The position numbers and the translations under genes were made by a program. From Malacoplasma sp. (GTDB lineage: Bacteria; Bacillota_I; Bacilli_A; Mycoplasmatales; Mycoplasmoidaceae), in the NCBI GenBank assembly GCA_029258015.1, contig JARHZT010000027.1:1-35809 (forward strand): DNA of 35,809 nt, in the 5' to 3' direction. This document shows positions 24,150 through 35,809 of this stretch, piece by piece (the first letter of the stretch is position 1; the number at the start of each line of letters is the position of its first letter). The notes beneath the pieces were generated by a model, which saw only the letters and a list, made by a program, of their open reading frames with translations, was not told where the DNA came from and searched no databases.

Positions 24150-24186
24150 AAAAAATAGACTATTAATAAAAATAGACTATTAATAT
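24150..24186 (-). terminator. Tandem 17-bp repeat that can fold as a terminator for the giant permease gene
   Basis: AAAATAGACTATTAATA twice; near-palindromic units allow an 11-bp stem with one mismatch followed by T7 on the minus strand. Confidence 0.5.
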
Positions 24187-24230
24187 TATCTAACTTTTTT
24201 GAAAATTAAACAAGGGACTAATAAATAATA

Positions 24231-27200
24231 TTAGATAATTGCTTGCTTAATATTTTGTTTTTTTAAATAGATTGCCATATAGACAAAGTTCAATAAAATG
24301 ATTGATATTATACCAAGAGAACCATATAAATAAGGTAATCAATTTATTGATAATGATATATAAATTACTGATAAGTTAAAGATAAAACTTTGTACAGAAA
24401 ACAACATCAATCAAAGCATCCCTATACCAATTAACATTGAAATTATTAAAACAGGAATGAATGTTATATAAAGTATTTTTAAATTATCTTTATCTCTATA
24501 ACCAAGAGTTTTTAAAATAGCTAGCATTTTTTTGAATTCATTAATCATAACTGAACTAACAATTAATATAACCATAATAATTATTGGAACAAAAATTGCT
24601 ATTAAAACATTTTGAATTACCAAAAATGAATTAAATATAGTTGTATATGTGGCAAATGTAGATTTGAAAAAATCTATATTAGACAATGAAATAGAAATTG
24701 GCTCATCACCAAAAATACTTTCTAAATAGTTGGATAGAACTTTATTACCTAAAGGATATTCACTTATAAGTATTTCTATTACATCATCTCTAATGTTTTC
24801 AGTTCATTTATAATCTTTGTATTTATCATGACCTGCTAAATATTTTTTAAACAAATCAACTCTTTCAGATCAAAAAGGAACTATCATATCAAAAATTACA
24901 TATGGATTAGTTTTAGATAAAATATTTGCAAACTCATTTGAATCAATACTATGAAAAATAGATCAAAATCCTATACTAGATTGAATTGTCATGCTACTTA
25001 ACAATAATGGATCTTTTTCTCTTGAGAAAATTCCATTAAATGGTACATACATAGGATATATTTTTTTATAATCCATAACCTCAACTTTAAAATTATTAGA
25101 ACTATAAATCTTATACTCTTCATTGTAGTTTTCACTTTGTTTAATATTAGGTTTTCCTATGCCTTTAAATGTGTAGTCAGCTATATCAAATGGTGCATCT
25201 CTTTTTGTTTCTCTAACAAAATCAGATATTATCATTGCACCTTGTTCAAAGTTTAATTTTAAAATTTCATTAGCAAATTTCTGAGAAGTATAAAAAGAAA
25301 CACCAAATGCATCAGACGCAACATCTACAACCTTAAATTTAATTGTATTTATACTTTCATCTTTATAAAATTTCTTAGAAAATCTATCATATGTATTGAT
25401 AGCAACAATTTCAAATTTATCACCTTTCTTAAAGCCATATTTTAATTCTGCACCTGAATTTACTATTATTGGATAATATTCTTCTTCAATATCATGTGAA
25501 GATTGTTTATCAATTATCTTATCTTCTAATAAATTATTTATATTTATATCATTATAGTTTTTTAATGTTACATAAGTAGAGTTTGCATCAATACCTATTA
25601 TTTTTTCTCGTCCAATTTCTTTATAATTTTCTTTTTGATTTTCTTCTTGAATATCTTTTCCTTTTTTCTCTACAATTACAGAATCAACATAAGTGTATGT
25701 TTCCATTTCTTTGTTCATAGGAATAATTCCATAAGCAAACTTAATATCTTTAGAGCTTAATTCTTTTGAACCATAAACCATACCTATGAATTTTAAAAAC
25801 TCATTATTAAATCTAATAGAGTGTAAATCTGTTGGATCAATAGGAGTAATAACATTTGTTGCCATTAAACCTAATTTTTTGTTTTTACCATCATCTTCAC
25901 TAATAATAAATGGTCTAGGATTTTGTTTTGTACCAGAACCTATATCATTTACTTCTTTCAGTTGCTTAATACTTAATATTTCATTTAGGAAGTTGCTTGA
26001 AATTGCATCAATCATAGAAACTAATTCTGATGACATTGATTGCTTAACTAAATCTCAAGCATTTAGTGATAGAGATGAAACTGTAATATCAAAATCTAAA
26101 AGTCATTTTGAGAACACAGCATTTCTAAAAAAATCTATATCATCTATAACCAAATTGTATGATGAATAACTCGGTAGTATTAATGAAGAAAAATATTCTT
26201 TATTACCATTTTCATCAACAATTACATTTCCTTCTAAATCTCTTAAAGCAAATAAATCTCTATTATTTTTTTTGCTTAAATCAGTTTCATTCCAAATATA
26301 TGTATATGGTTGAACAGTATGATAGTTATATGAAATAACCGATCCTTCATGTATTCCATTAATCCCTATGTTTGCATTTGAAACACCAAGGTCCGCATAA
26401 TCTTGCACTCTATATAAACCACTTTGTTCAGTAGGGGTTATCAATTCAAAACTATAACTATAATTTCTATTTGATTGTGTATTTTGTTGTGATTCCTTAA
26501 ATTTTAAGGGTAATGTACCACCAACAGAAATAACTGATAAAGCAAAAGAACACATAATAGTAAGCAATGAAAATTTACCTATTTTATTTAAAATCAATGC
26601 ACTTGTAAATTTTCCTACTACAGGCATATTGAATTTTAAACCTTTGAAAATAAACAATGATTTATTTATCTTCATATCTGTATTTTTAGATATCAATGCA
26701 CTAATTGGTGTTTTAAATAAAATTAAAATTCCTATAAAGCAGAATAAAAAGAAAAACACATATACAATCAACCCAGATCCTAAAAATCATAATGGTGAAA
26801 AACTTGAGTTAGTTACTTTTATGAATCAATAATTTTTTATAATATCCAAAAATAAATATTGAGTAAAGTGTGCAGCAATATATCCTATCATTCCAGCCAA
26901 TAATGCTATAAACAATACAACTATAGATAGTGATAAAACTATTTTTCATGTAGACATACCGTTAGCTTTAACTATAGCTAATGATGTTTGATTGCTATCT
27001 ACATAAGTTTTTATTATTAAGAATGATAAGTATATACCTATAGCAACCAATAACAGTACTATTATTAATGCAAACATTTGAACATAGTAGTCAATTATTA
27101 TCGGGAATGAATATCTTAATGTTAAAAGATTCTTATTATAAGTGGTATCAGTTGCAAAATATGCTTTCTTTTGAACTAATTTATCCATTATCTTGTTGAT

Positions 27201-29729
27201 GTTGTAAAGGTATGTGCTGTGATAAATATCCAAGTTTTTAAATTTAATAGCAAAATATTCATCTTCAATAACTGAATTATTAGTAGACAAAATCGAATCA
27301 TAGCCCTGATTATTTACATAAATTAATGACTCATTATGTGAATTTGGTATAGGTTTATTAACTGCCACAATCGGATATGCATTCTCGGCTGAATGACCTA
27401 TTCCTATAATGATAAATCTTCTTGAATTAATATCAATTACATACTTATCATTTAAGGATTTTTTTCATTTCAAAAACTCTTCTGTATAGTGACTTGGACT
27501 ATTATCTGGTGTTGCATTACCATCATCAGTATTTGAATTTTTATTTTCATTTATTGCATTATCTCATTCTTTTTTCGACAATACTTTTTTACCATTATCT
27601 ACTAATCATTTTTCAGTTACTATAACAGCATGACCATATGGTGTTGCCTTAGAAATTCATCCATCTTGATCAACAAAAGAAATACCATATTTTACATTTA
27701 TCTTTATATCCAAATTTTGATTGCTAGTTGATATCATCTTTTTTTCATTATTTTCTATTTTTATTGGAACCAATGAAAATAATTCATAATAATCATTTGG
27801 ATCAATAATATTATTGAATCTGTAGTTATTTCATATTTTATTACTTAAATAAGTAACTCTAGGATACAATGGATCATCTAATTTAAATCCATTTATATTA
27901 GCATCTTTAATAATCTTAACTAAGTTTATAAAATAATGTCCATTAGGATTTGCCGATCAATTATTAGCATTTTCATTTGGTCTAATGACACTATTAGGAA
28001 TATATGTTGTTTTAAATAATGTATCAATAACATCTAAATATTTTGTACTATTTTTTAATTTAGTACCATCTGAAACAACCAACTTGTTAACATCTGCACA
28101 GCTTGATTCATTACAATCGGATTCATTTTTAGCAGAAACTAAAAAACTATTTGATGATTGAGAATCAACAATAGTGAATGATTTTTGAATATTAAATGTA
28201 TTGTTATTTTGTTCTTTCAGAATACTTGATAGATATTCTTTTTCATATACTATTAATTCATCAACTAACTTTTTTTCTTCTTCTAATGAGTATTTATAAA
28301 TTCAATCTTCTACAATTTCTTTACCTGAAATTGTTTTATCATTTCCTATATTAAACTCATATTGTAAATCTTTTAAATCATTAAAGTTTTTATTTTTAAC
28401 TTCTTCTACTATTGATGGATAATCTTTTATTAACTCTTCTTTTATTCATGATGTATTTACAGAATATACAAATCTTGTAAGTTCATTATATTTTTCTATA
28501 TCATTTGTTTTTATATATTCTAGTGTTTCTAATTGCAATTGATTTAATTGAGTTTCATCAATATGAATATTAAAAATCAAGTCACTTTCAACATCTTTAG
28601 AACTAGTGGAATCATAAAGTTTTGCATTAGAAATATATTGTTTGTCATGAAAAATTTCTATATACTCACTTAAAGGATTTATATTAGAAAGTTTTCAATT
28701 AAAATCTCCTAATGGAATAGACTCTGGAACATCTATATGCATGGATGACATTAAATTAAACACATCTTCTTTTTTTAAAATTTTATCCAAAAGTTTAGCA
28801 ATGCTTCCATATTGGAATAAATCAAAATTTATGTCAGTGTGTCAGTATTGTTGTGAAACGAAGAAAGGAGAAGCTTTATCATCAAAATAGACTTGATAAT
28901 TATAATTTTCACTTATCTCAGTACTAGTATTATATGAAATAACATTTGTAGGGTATTTTTTAGTACCACTTAAAACATCTATTTTGTTTTTAAAAATACC
29001 ATCATTAAAAAATCCTTTACTTTTATAAAACTTTTTTCCAATCTGATTATTACCATTTGCATATGGGTCAATTGCTTGTTCTGTTAAACCTGTGAATGGG
29101 TCAATTTCATAAACAATGTATTTTGGATCTTGATCTTTTTTTAATTTTAATCCATTTGCTCTTCAATATTGATAGTTTTTCGGAATCTCTGTGTATCCAT
29201 AAGATTTTAAAATTCCCTTAGCTCTTAATCTAAACATTTCGCTTTTATCATTTATACCAGGAGCTTCAAAAAATGGATTTATATTTGTTCCATTAGAATC
29301 TTTTGCTATATAGTATGGAAATATGTAATTTGAATACTCTGGTTGAAATTTATATCTTAGTTTTGATAAAACAGCTTGTTGATACATAAATGAATTTTTT
29401 TCTTCAGAATAGTCTATGTGATTTAAAAAATATCTATTGCTGTCATCTATTGGTTTTTTAATGTTATTATGATCGTTTCAATCAAACTTAATCAAGTAAA
29501 TAGATTGGGTTAGATTGTCATTATCCAACTTTCCTTTACCTATTTCTAAAATTGCATCTTCTGCATTAGATTGTGATGTTAAATCATTATATGATTTAGA
29601 CAAATTCTTTGAAAAATATACAGAAGAAAATGTAGAAAAAATAATTGCAAATATTATAAAAAACATTCCAAATAATAATAAAAATGAACTTTTAAAAGAT
29701 TTTAAAACTTGCTTAATTAGTTGTTTCAT
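24231..29729 (-). CDS. Very large FtsX/MacB-type ABC transporter permease (1832 aa)
   Basis: A single reading frame once TGA=Trp; N-terminal TM, large extracytoplasmic domains, FtsX-like TM blocks (YVQMFALIIVLLLVAIGIYLSFLIIKTYVDSNQTSLAIVKANGMS; VMINEFKKMLAILKTLGYRDKDNLKILY). Confidence 0.88.
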
Positions 29730-29768
29730 ATTTTTGAATTATACAATAATTTTATTTTTTAAATTAAA

Positions 29769-29794
29769 TAAAAAACCAATATATAATATTGGTT
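29769..29794 (-). terminator. Intrinsic terminator downstream of tyrS
   Basis: Minus strand AACCAATAT-TAT-ATATTGGTT-TTTTA. Confidence 0.75.
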
Positions 29795-29799
29795 ATTTG

Positions 29800-31029
29800 C
29801 TATTTAACTATAATTCTTATATGATTTTTTTTTCCTTTATGTATAACAAAATTATTTTTATCAGCATTTAAATCATCTATTTTTGAATTTACATCTGTTA
29901 TTTTAATATTGTTTATCGATATAGCATTTGATTGAATAAGTCTTCTAGATTCTGATTTTGAAGGGGAAAGTTTTGATAATACCAAGATATTATTAATTGA
30001 AGAATCTTGATTAAAATCATCTTTTGAAATAATAACTTCTGGTAAATTGTGACCTATGTTTTCAAAAGCAGCTTTTGACTGTTCTATAACTTTATTAAGA
30101 TTTTGTTCACCGTGGATAATTTTAGTTAATTCAGATGCTAATACTTTTTTAGCTTCTTGCATCTTTTTACCTTTTTCTTTGCACAAATCATGAATTATGT
30201 TTTCGTCTAATTCTGTTAATAATTTCAAAAATTTCTCAACATCAGCATCATCAACATTTAATCAAAATTGATAAAATTCATATGGTGAAGTCTTTTGTTC
30301 ATCTAATCAAATAGCACCAGTTGCAGTTTTCCCCATTTTTGTACCATCTGATTTAGTTAAAAGATTAAGTGTTAATGCATGAACTTCTTTACCTTCTTTT
30401 CTTCTTATTAAATCGACCCCTGCTAATATATTAGATCATTGATCACTACCACCAAGTTCCAATGTAGCATTATGTTCTCTAAAAAGATGTAAATAGTCAT
30501 AAGCTTGCATTAACATGTAATTAAATTCTAAAAATGTTAATCCTTGCTCCTGATTAAATCTTGTTTTAAAAGCTTCAGCTGTTAACATTTTATTTACAGA
30601 AAAACATAATCCATATTCTCTAAGAAATTGAATTCAATTAATACTTAATAATCAGTCTGCATTATTAACCATAATCGCTTTATTTTCACCATCAAAATCT
30701 ATGAATTTAGACATTTGTTTTTTAAAACAATTACAATTGTGTTCTATTGTTTCTTTATCTATTAGTTTTCTCATGTCATTTCTTCCAGAAGGATCACCAA
30801 CAAATCCAGTACCACCACCAATTAAAATTATTGGTTTATTTCCGGCTTTCTGTAAATGCTTAATAGCCATCATTGTAAGAAAGTGTCCTACATGCAAACT
30901 ATCAGCAGTTGGATCAAAACCAATATAAAAAGACACACCTTTATTTAGTTCTTTTTTTAATTCTTCTTCATTAGTATGTTGAAAAATAAAACCTCTTTTT
31001 TGTAAAAACTCAAATATATTTCTTTTCAT
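29800..31029 (-). CDS. tyrS: Tyrosyl-tRNA synthetase
   Basis: [16 protein letters not shown] (HIGH), [34 protein letters not shown] (KMSKS-like); C-terminal S4-like domain. Confidence 0.96.
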
Positions 31030-31031
31030 TT

Positions 31032-31688
31032 TTATAACTCCATTCCAGAATATTCAATAAGTTCTTCATTATTTTTTTTAACATTAATCCATAAATCTAT
31101 TTCGTTATGACCAGGACATATGGTTGTTTCATCATTAAAATAATTTAACATTTTTTTAATAGATTTTTTAAAATGATTATCACCTTCGTTAGTCATATCA
31201 AAAAAACCTATATTTTTAGCAAAGAAAAAATCTCCAGTAAAGAAATAATTTTTATATTGATAAGTATAGCTACCAATAGTGTGGGCTGGTGTATTTAAGC
31301 ATTTTATTTGAATGCCATTGAAATCTACAATGTTATCATTAGTTAATCAAATTATTTTTTCTATAAATTCATCATCTTCTAATGCATCATCTAAATAATT
31401 AGAATATTTTGAATTTACATATTCTTTTTCTTGTTTGCCTATATAAATATTTTTAGCATCACTAATTAATTTTTGAGTACAACCAAAATGGTCAAAATGA
31501 TGATGAGTAATAAGAATAATATAGTCTTTAATATGATTTCTATCAATAAAGTTTTTTATCTCTTTTTCTGCAAAACTTGGATCTATTATTATTGCATTAT
31601 TATTTTCATGAATTATGTAAGTGTTATTAATTAATGGTCCATTTTTAATTACAACAACATTTTCGGATAGCAAAATTGTTTGATTCAT
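31032..31688 (-). CDS. Metallo-beta-lactamase fold hydrolase (glyoxalase II-like)
   Basis: [13 protein letters not shown] (HxHxDH intact), [26 protein letters not shown]. Confidence 0.9.
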
Positions 31689-31789
31689 ATATTCACCAAA
31701 TAAATTTATAATTTATATTAAATTATATAAATTCTACATAGAAAAATATAATATTAGTGTGTAATTGATTTTTAGAACATGGATAAAAT

Positions 31790-32440
31790 ATGAAAAAAAT
31801 TGAAATATCAGCATTAGCATTTAATCAAAATGATTTTATTAATGACGCAATTAAATTTAAAAATAATCAGATAATGGATTTACATTATGATGTAATGGAT
31901 AATATTTTTGTTCCAAACACATCTTTTCCTAATTTGGAAAATCTTGATTTTTTAATAGAAAATGGTTTTAACATAAGTATTCACTTAATGGTTAAAGATG
32001 TTGAATCTTATCTAAAGAAGGTTGTTTATAAAAATGTAAAATATATAACCTTTCATTGCGAATCACAATCTGTTTCAAAAAGTATAGAATTCATAAGATT
32101 TATAAGAAGCAAAAACATAAAAGCAGGAATTGCTATTAAACCAAAAACAAATTTGGACGACTACAAAGATATTATAAAAATTAGCGACATTATAACTGTT
32201 ATGAGTGTTGAACCAGGATTTGGTGGCCAATCTTTTATAGAAGGTAGTGATGAAAGAGTTAGACAAATAAAAAAGATTGCTAAAAATAATGTAATAATTC
32301 AAATTGATGGCGGAATAAATGAAAAAACCCTACAAATAGTTAAAAATGATTGTAACTTATTTGTAAGTGGTTCTTTCTTGTATAAAAATATAGATAACTA
32401 TAATGACTATTTAAAACTTATCACTGATAAGAGTTTGTAG
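31790..32440 (+). CDS. rpe: Ribulose-phosphate 3-epimerase
   Basis: LHYDVMDNIFVPNTSF, MSVEPGFGGQSFIEG, QIDGGINEKT. Confidence 0.94.
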   Translation: MKKIEISALAFNQNDFINDAIKFKNNQIMDLHYDVMDNIFVPNTSFPNLENLDFLIENGFNISIHLMVKDVESYLKKVVYKNVKYITFHCESQSVSKSIEFIRFIRSKNIKAGIAIKPKTNLDDYKDIIKISDIITVMSVEPGFGGQSFIEGSDERVRQIKKIAKNNVIIQIDGGINEKTLQIVKNDCNLFVSGSFLYKNIDNYNDYLKLITDKSL

Positions 32441-33259
32441 TCATTTTTTATCTTCATCAGTTATTGTTGGACTCATTCCAGTAATAATGTATTTGTTATA
32501 TCATTCTGTTGTATCATCAATTATTTTTTGAAAATTATTATTTTGCAAATCTATTCATGCAAAGTCTATTTTTCTTTCTTTGGGATTAAATTTTTCTGGA
32601 AATGCATAATCTTCTTTTTCTAAAAATCCAACAGCAAATATTCCTTTAGAAATATTTCTTAAATACATATATAAAGAAAGTTGTAGTTCATAATTCAAAG
32701 GAATTACTATATTTCCATCTTTATATCATTCCGACATCTTCCCTTTTTCTTTTTTAACTAATGGAATATTGTCAGAATCTTTTTGCATTCTCAATACACC
32801 ATTTTCGTGTTTATAAACTAATGAATCAATAGATGTTGTTTTAATCTCTAACATTGGATAGTCATCTTTATATAAAAACTCCCCATTTTCATTAACCGGC
32901 TCTCCATCAGGGATACCACCAAATATTTTATTTTCTTTAAAAACATCTCATTTAACTTGAAAAGGATTGTGCTGTTTAAACTTTATTCCTGTTTCTTGCT
33001 CAACGTAATTTTTTATTATAGGTTCAATAACATTTCCGGTTTTAGAAAGTGTTTCATCCATTTCTTCATAATAAATATTAGTCATAATAGTTCAAATTTT
33101 TAATGGACTAGTATATTTGTCTTTACCCAATATTGAAGCTAATCTTGATCCTGTTATCTTTTTAAATTTCTTAAAATTTTGTGCAAGATATTCATTAGAT
33201 AAATGAATGCAATTATTTGAAATTGTAAAATCTTTTTTGTATTCTGCTTTTAATGGCAT
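32411..33259 (-). CDS. Putative YqaJ/MAGa7180-like PD-(D/E)XK nuclease
   Basis: Not in the ORF track because of TGA codons. Translation: MPLKAEYKKDFTISNNCIHL...ITGSRLASILGKDKYTSPLKIWTIM...FGGIPDGEP...YPMLEIKTT...LNYELQLSLYMYLRNISKGIFAVGFL. YqaJ-type G-S-R, D, E-x-K and Q motifs. Confidence 0.82.
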
Positions 33260-33324
33260 ATAAATCCTTGTGTTTTTGATAATTACTTAATAATATTAAT
33301 ATAATCTAATAATATAAAAATAAT

Positions 33325-34218
33325 ATGACTTGATTATACATACTATTAATAACAATATTTGGCATCATTGTTTCAAACGTTTTATATACTTATCTATCAA
33401 AGTTAGTATATAAAAGTAATTTCTTTTTGAAAAACAAAAATTTAGGACAAACCAAAAAACTATCTAGAGAAAACTTTGAATGGATTATATGATCATCAAT
33501 ATCAGTAATTTTCCTAATTTATTTTATCACTGTTCGTTTTTATGACGATTGGGATAGATTTACAAAATATATAAATGATAAATCAAATTATCCTTCAACA
33601 AATCAATATGCTCATTCAATATATATTAGCAAGGCACTATTATTAGACATGTGTCCATTTATGTCTTTATCTCTTCCAATAAGTTTTATATGCGACAAAA
33701 CAAAAAGAGCACCAAGTTTTTTTGCTCCTTTTTGTATATATGGTGGTTGTATTACATTACCATTTATTCCATATTCTGAACCTAATGCAGTGTTTGATTG
33801 ACATTATATTTTTATAGGTACAGATGCTAATCCTATATTCTTTTTTATGCATTTTTATTTAACAGTTTTTGGAATACTTGCACTAAGAGCTAATACTAGA
33901 CCAAAATTCTTTGATTTAACTTATATGCACATAATAGCTGCAATATATTTTGCTTATGTGGTTGGAGTTTCCAGAACTATGAATGTAACTTACAATGTTA
34001 CAGGAACTTCAATGAATGATTGAACTGATCCAGTTTTAGGTTCATATCATGGTGTTCAAGAATTTTTAAAACTAGACTATCCAGCAGTTATGATTGTGGG
34101 TTTTAGTTTTTCATATTTAGTTATTGTTGGTATGTATTTATCTAAAATATTTATTCATAAATGGGTAAATAAAAATAGAAATAACAAAGTCGTAAAACTG
34201 TTATTTCTATTTGAATAA
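33325..34218 (+). CDS. Multi-pass membrane protein, YwaF/TIGR02206-like (possibly mycoplasma DUF5378-type)
   Basis: Not in ORF track because of TGA codons: MTWLYILLITIFGIIVSNVLYTYLSKLVYK...LLLDMCPFMSLSLPISFICDK...FFAPFCIYGGCITLPFIP...FMHFYLTVFGILALRA...; 297 aa. Family assignment from recall only. Confidence 0.7.
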
Positions 34219-35809
34219 AGATAATTGATCATCATCTTCTAAATGACTAATGATTTTAAGTTCATTAAGTATTTTAAAATGTGTATTTGTAATTTTTGTT
34301 CTATTTTTCAAATCCTCTTTTGATGTGAAAGGTTTTTCATTTCTTGCTTCAATAATTGAAGATGCAACAGCATCACCTAATCCATCAATTGTTGAAAACG
34401 GTGGAATTAAATGGTCATTTTCCACAATAAAGTTTTTAGCATCTGATTTATTTAAATCAATATTAGATATATAAAAACCTCTTCCAATCATTTCTAAAGT
34501 TAATTCATAAATTTGAACTAAATCTATTTCTTTTGTTTTTACAGATGATTTTAGTTTTGGATCATTTAATCTATTTTTAATTCCTTCTAACTTCTCCATT
34601 ATTGACATTTTTCCTTCTATTAAGGTTTTAATATCAAATACATCAGTTCTGATTGAGAAAAATGATGAATAAAAATACAATGGATAATGGATTTTAAATC
34701 ATGCTATTTTTCATGCCATAATTACATAAGCTGTAGCATGTGCTTTAGGGAATAAATATTTTATTTTTTCACAAGAACCAATATATCATTCAGGTATATT
34801 GTTTTTTGTAAGTATTTCTTTATATTCTGGAGTTAACCCTTTACCTTTTCTTACATCTTCCATAATCTTAAATGAAACTTTAGCTTCTATTCCTTTCGAC
34901 ATTAAAAACACCATAATATCATCTCTACACGAAATAACATCCGATATTTCTAATCCATTTTCTTCAATTAAGTTTTTAGCATTGTCATTTCAAACTAATG
35001 TACCATGAGATAGTCCTGAAATTCTAATTAAATCTGAAAAGTTTTTAGGTCTTGTAATCAATAACATTTCTTTTACAAAATTAGTCCCAAATTCAGGAAT
35101 TCCACTAGAGCCAACTTTTAAAATATTATTTATTTCTTGCTGATTAATATTCAAACTATCTGTACTGTTAAATAAATCCATAACAGCTTTATCATGGTTT
35201 GGAATAGTATGTGGATCAACACCAGTTTGTTCAGTTAACATTTTCAATACAGTTGGATTATCATGACCTAATATGTCAAATTTTAAAAGAGAATCATGAA
35301 GGGATTCAAATGCAAAATGAGTAGTGTATCAATCTTGAGTTGTATCATCTGCTGGAAAATTAAATGGAGAAAAATCATAAACTTCATTTTCTGTAGGAAT
35401 AACTATAATTCCACCAGGATGTTGTCCTGTTGTTCTTTTGACATTTTGACAGTTTACTGCAATTCTTGAAATTTCTGCTTGTCTTATATTGAATTTTCCA
35501 ATTTCTTCAAAATAAGCTTTAACATAACCAAATGCTGTTTTTTCTGCAACCGTTCCAATTGTTCCTGCACGGAATACACGTTCTTTACCAAACATATCTC
35601 TAATAAAATCATGTGCTTTACCTTGATACAGTGCTGAAAAATTTAAATCAATATCTGGTATTTTATCTCCATCAAATCCCATAAATGTTTCAAAAGGCAC
35701 ATTATGACCATCTCCAATTAAACATTCTCCACATTTTGGACAGTTTATATTTGGTAAATCAAAACCACTTTCACAATTTTCTACAAATTCAAAAAATTTA
35801 CATTTTCTA
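34207..35809 (-). CDS. polC: DNA polymerase III PolC-type alpha subunit (5' part beyond window)
   Basis: [110 protein letters not shown]. Confidence 0.97.

Noticed and set aside
24231-29729. Series of broken ORFs resembling a decayed pseudogene
   Set aside because: All breaks are TGA codons; under code 4 the frame is open from 29729 to 24231.
31030-31090. Possible T-box leader for tyrS
   Set aside because: tyrS starts 2 nt after the MBL hydrolase gene, leaving no room for a leader; no T-box core sequence seen.

Overview
AT-rich mollicute chromosome segment using translation table 4 (UGA=Trp). Many ORFs in the supplied track are fragments of one gene split at TGA. Conserved family motifs cross these TGA codons, e.g. 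[12 protein letters not shown] in PEP carboxylase and LGGDDWDQKI in DnaK. I rejoined the fragments and find 24 protein genes: ppc (partial), ispG, YtpR-like, pncB, an RNase J paralog with degenerate metal-binding motifs, a small membrane protein, a TtcA-like PP-loop protein, an alpha/beta hydrolase, truB, a thiamine-type ABC transporter operon (P37-like lipoprotein, P29-like ATPase, P69-like permease, DUF77 protein), a GNAT, a MATE exporter, fhs, a choline-kinase-like protein, glf, dnaK, a Tyr/His/Thr-rich membrane protein, a 1832-aa FtsX-type permease, tyrS, an MBL-fold hydrolase, rpe, a YqaJ/MAGa7180-like nuclease, a YwaF-like membrane protein and polC (partial). There is also a six-gene tRNA cluster. 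The strongest non-coding signal is a TPP riboswitch (14885-14974, minus) with a downstream intrinsic terminator, in front of the P37/P29/P69/DUF77 operon. Other notable items are the RNase J pseudo-enzyme, a half-degenerate CIRCE upstream of dnaK, an orphan PD-(D/E)XK nuclease, an orphan giant permease, and a 22-bp tandem duplication in the riboswitch promoter. I saw no CRISPR array, phage, transposon or convincing defence island. The region is mostly housekeeping.
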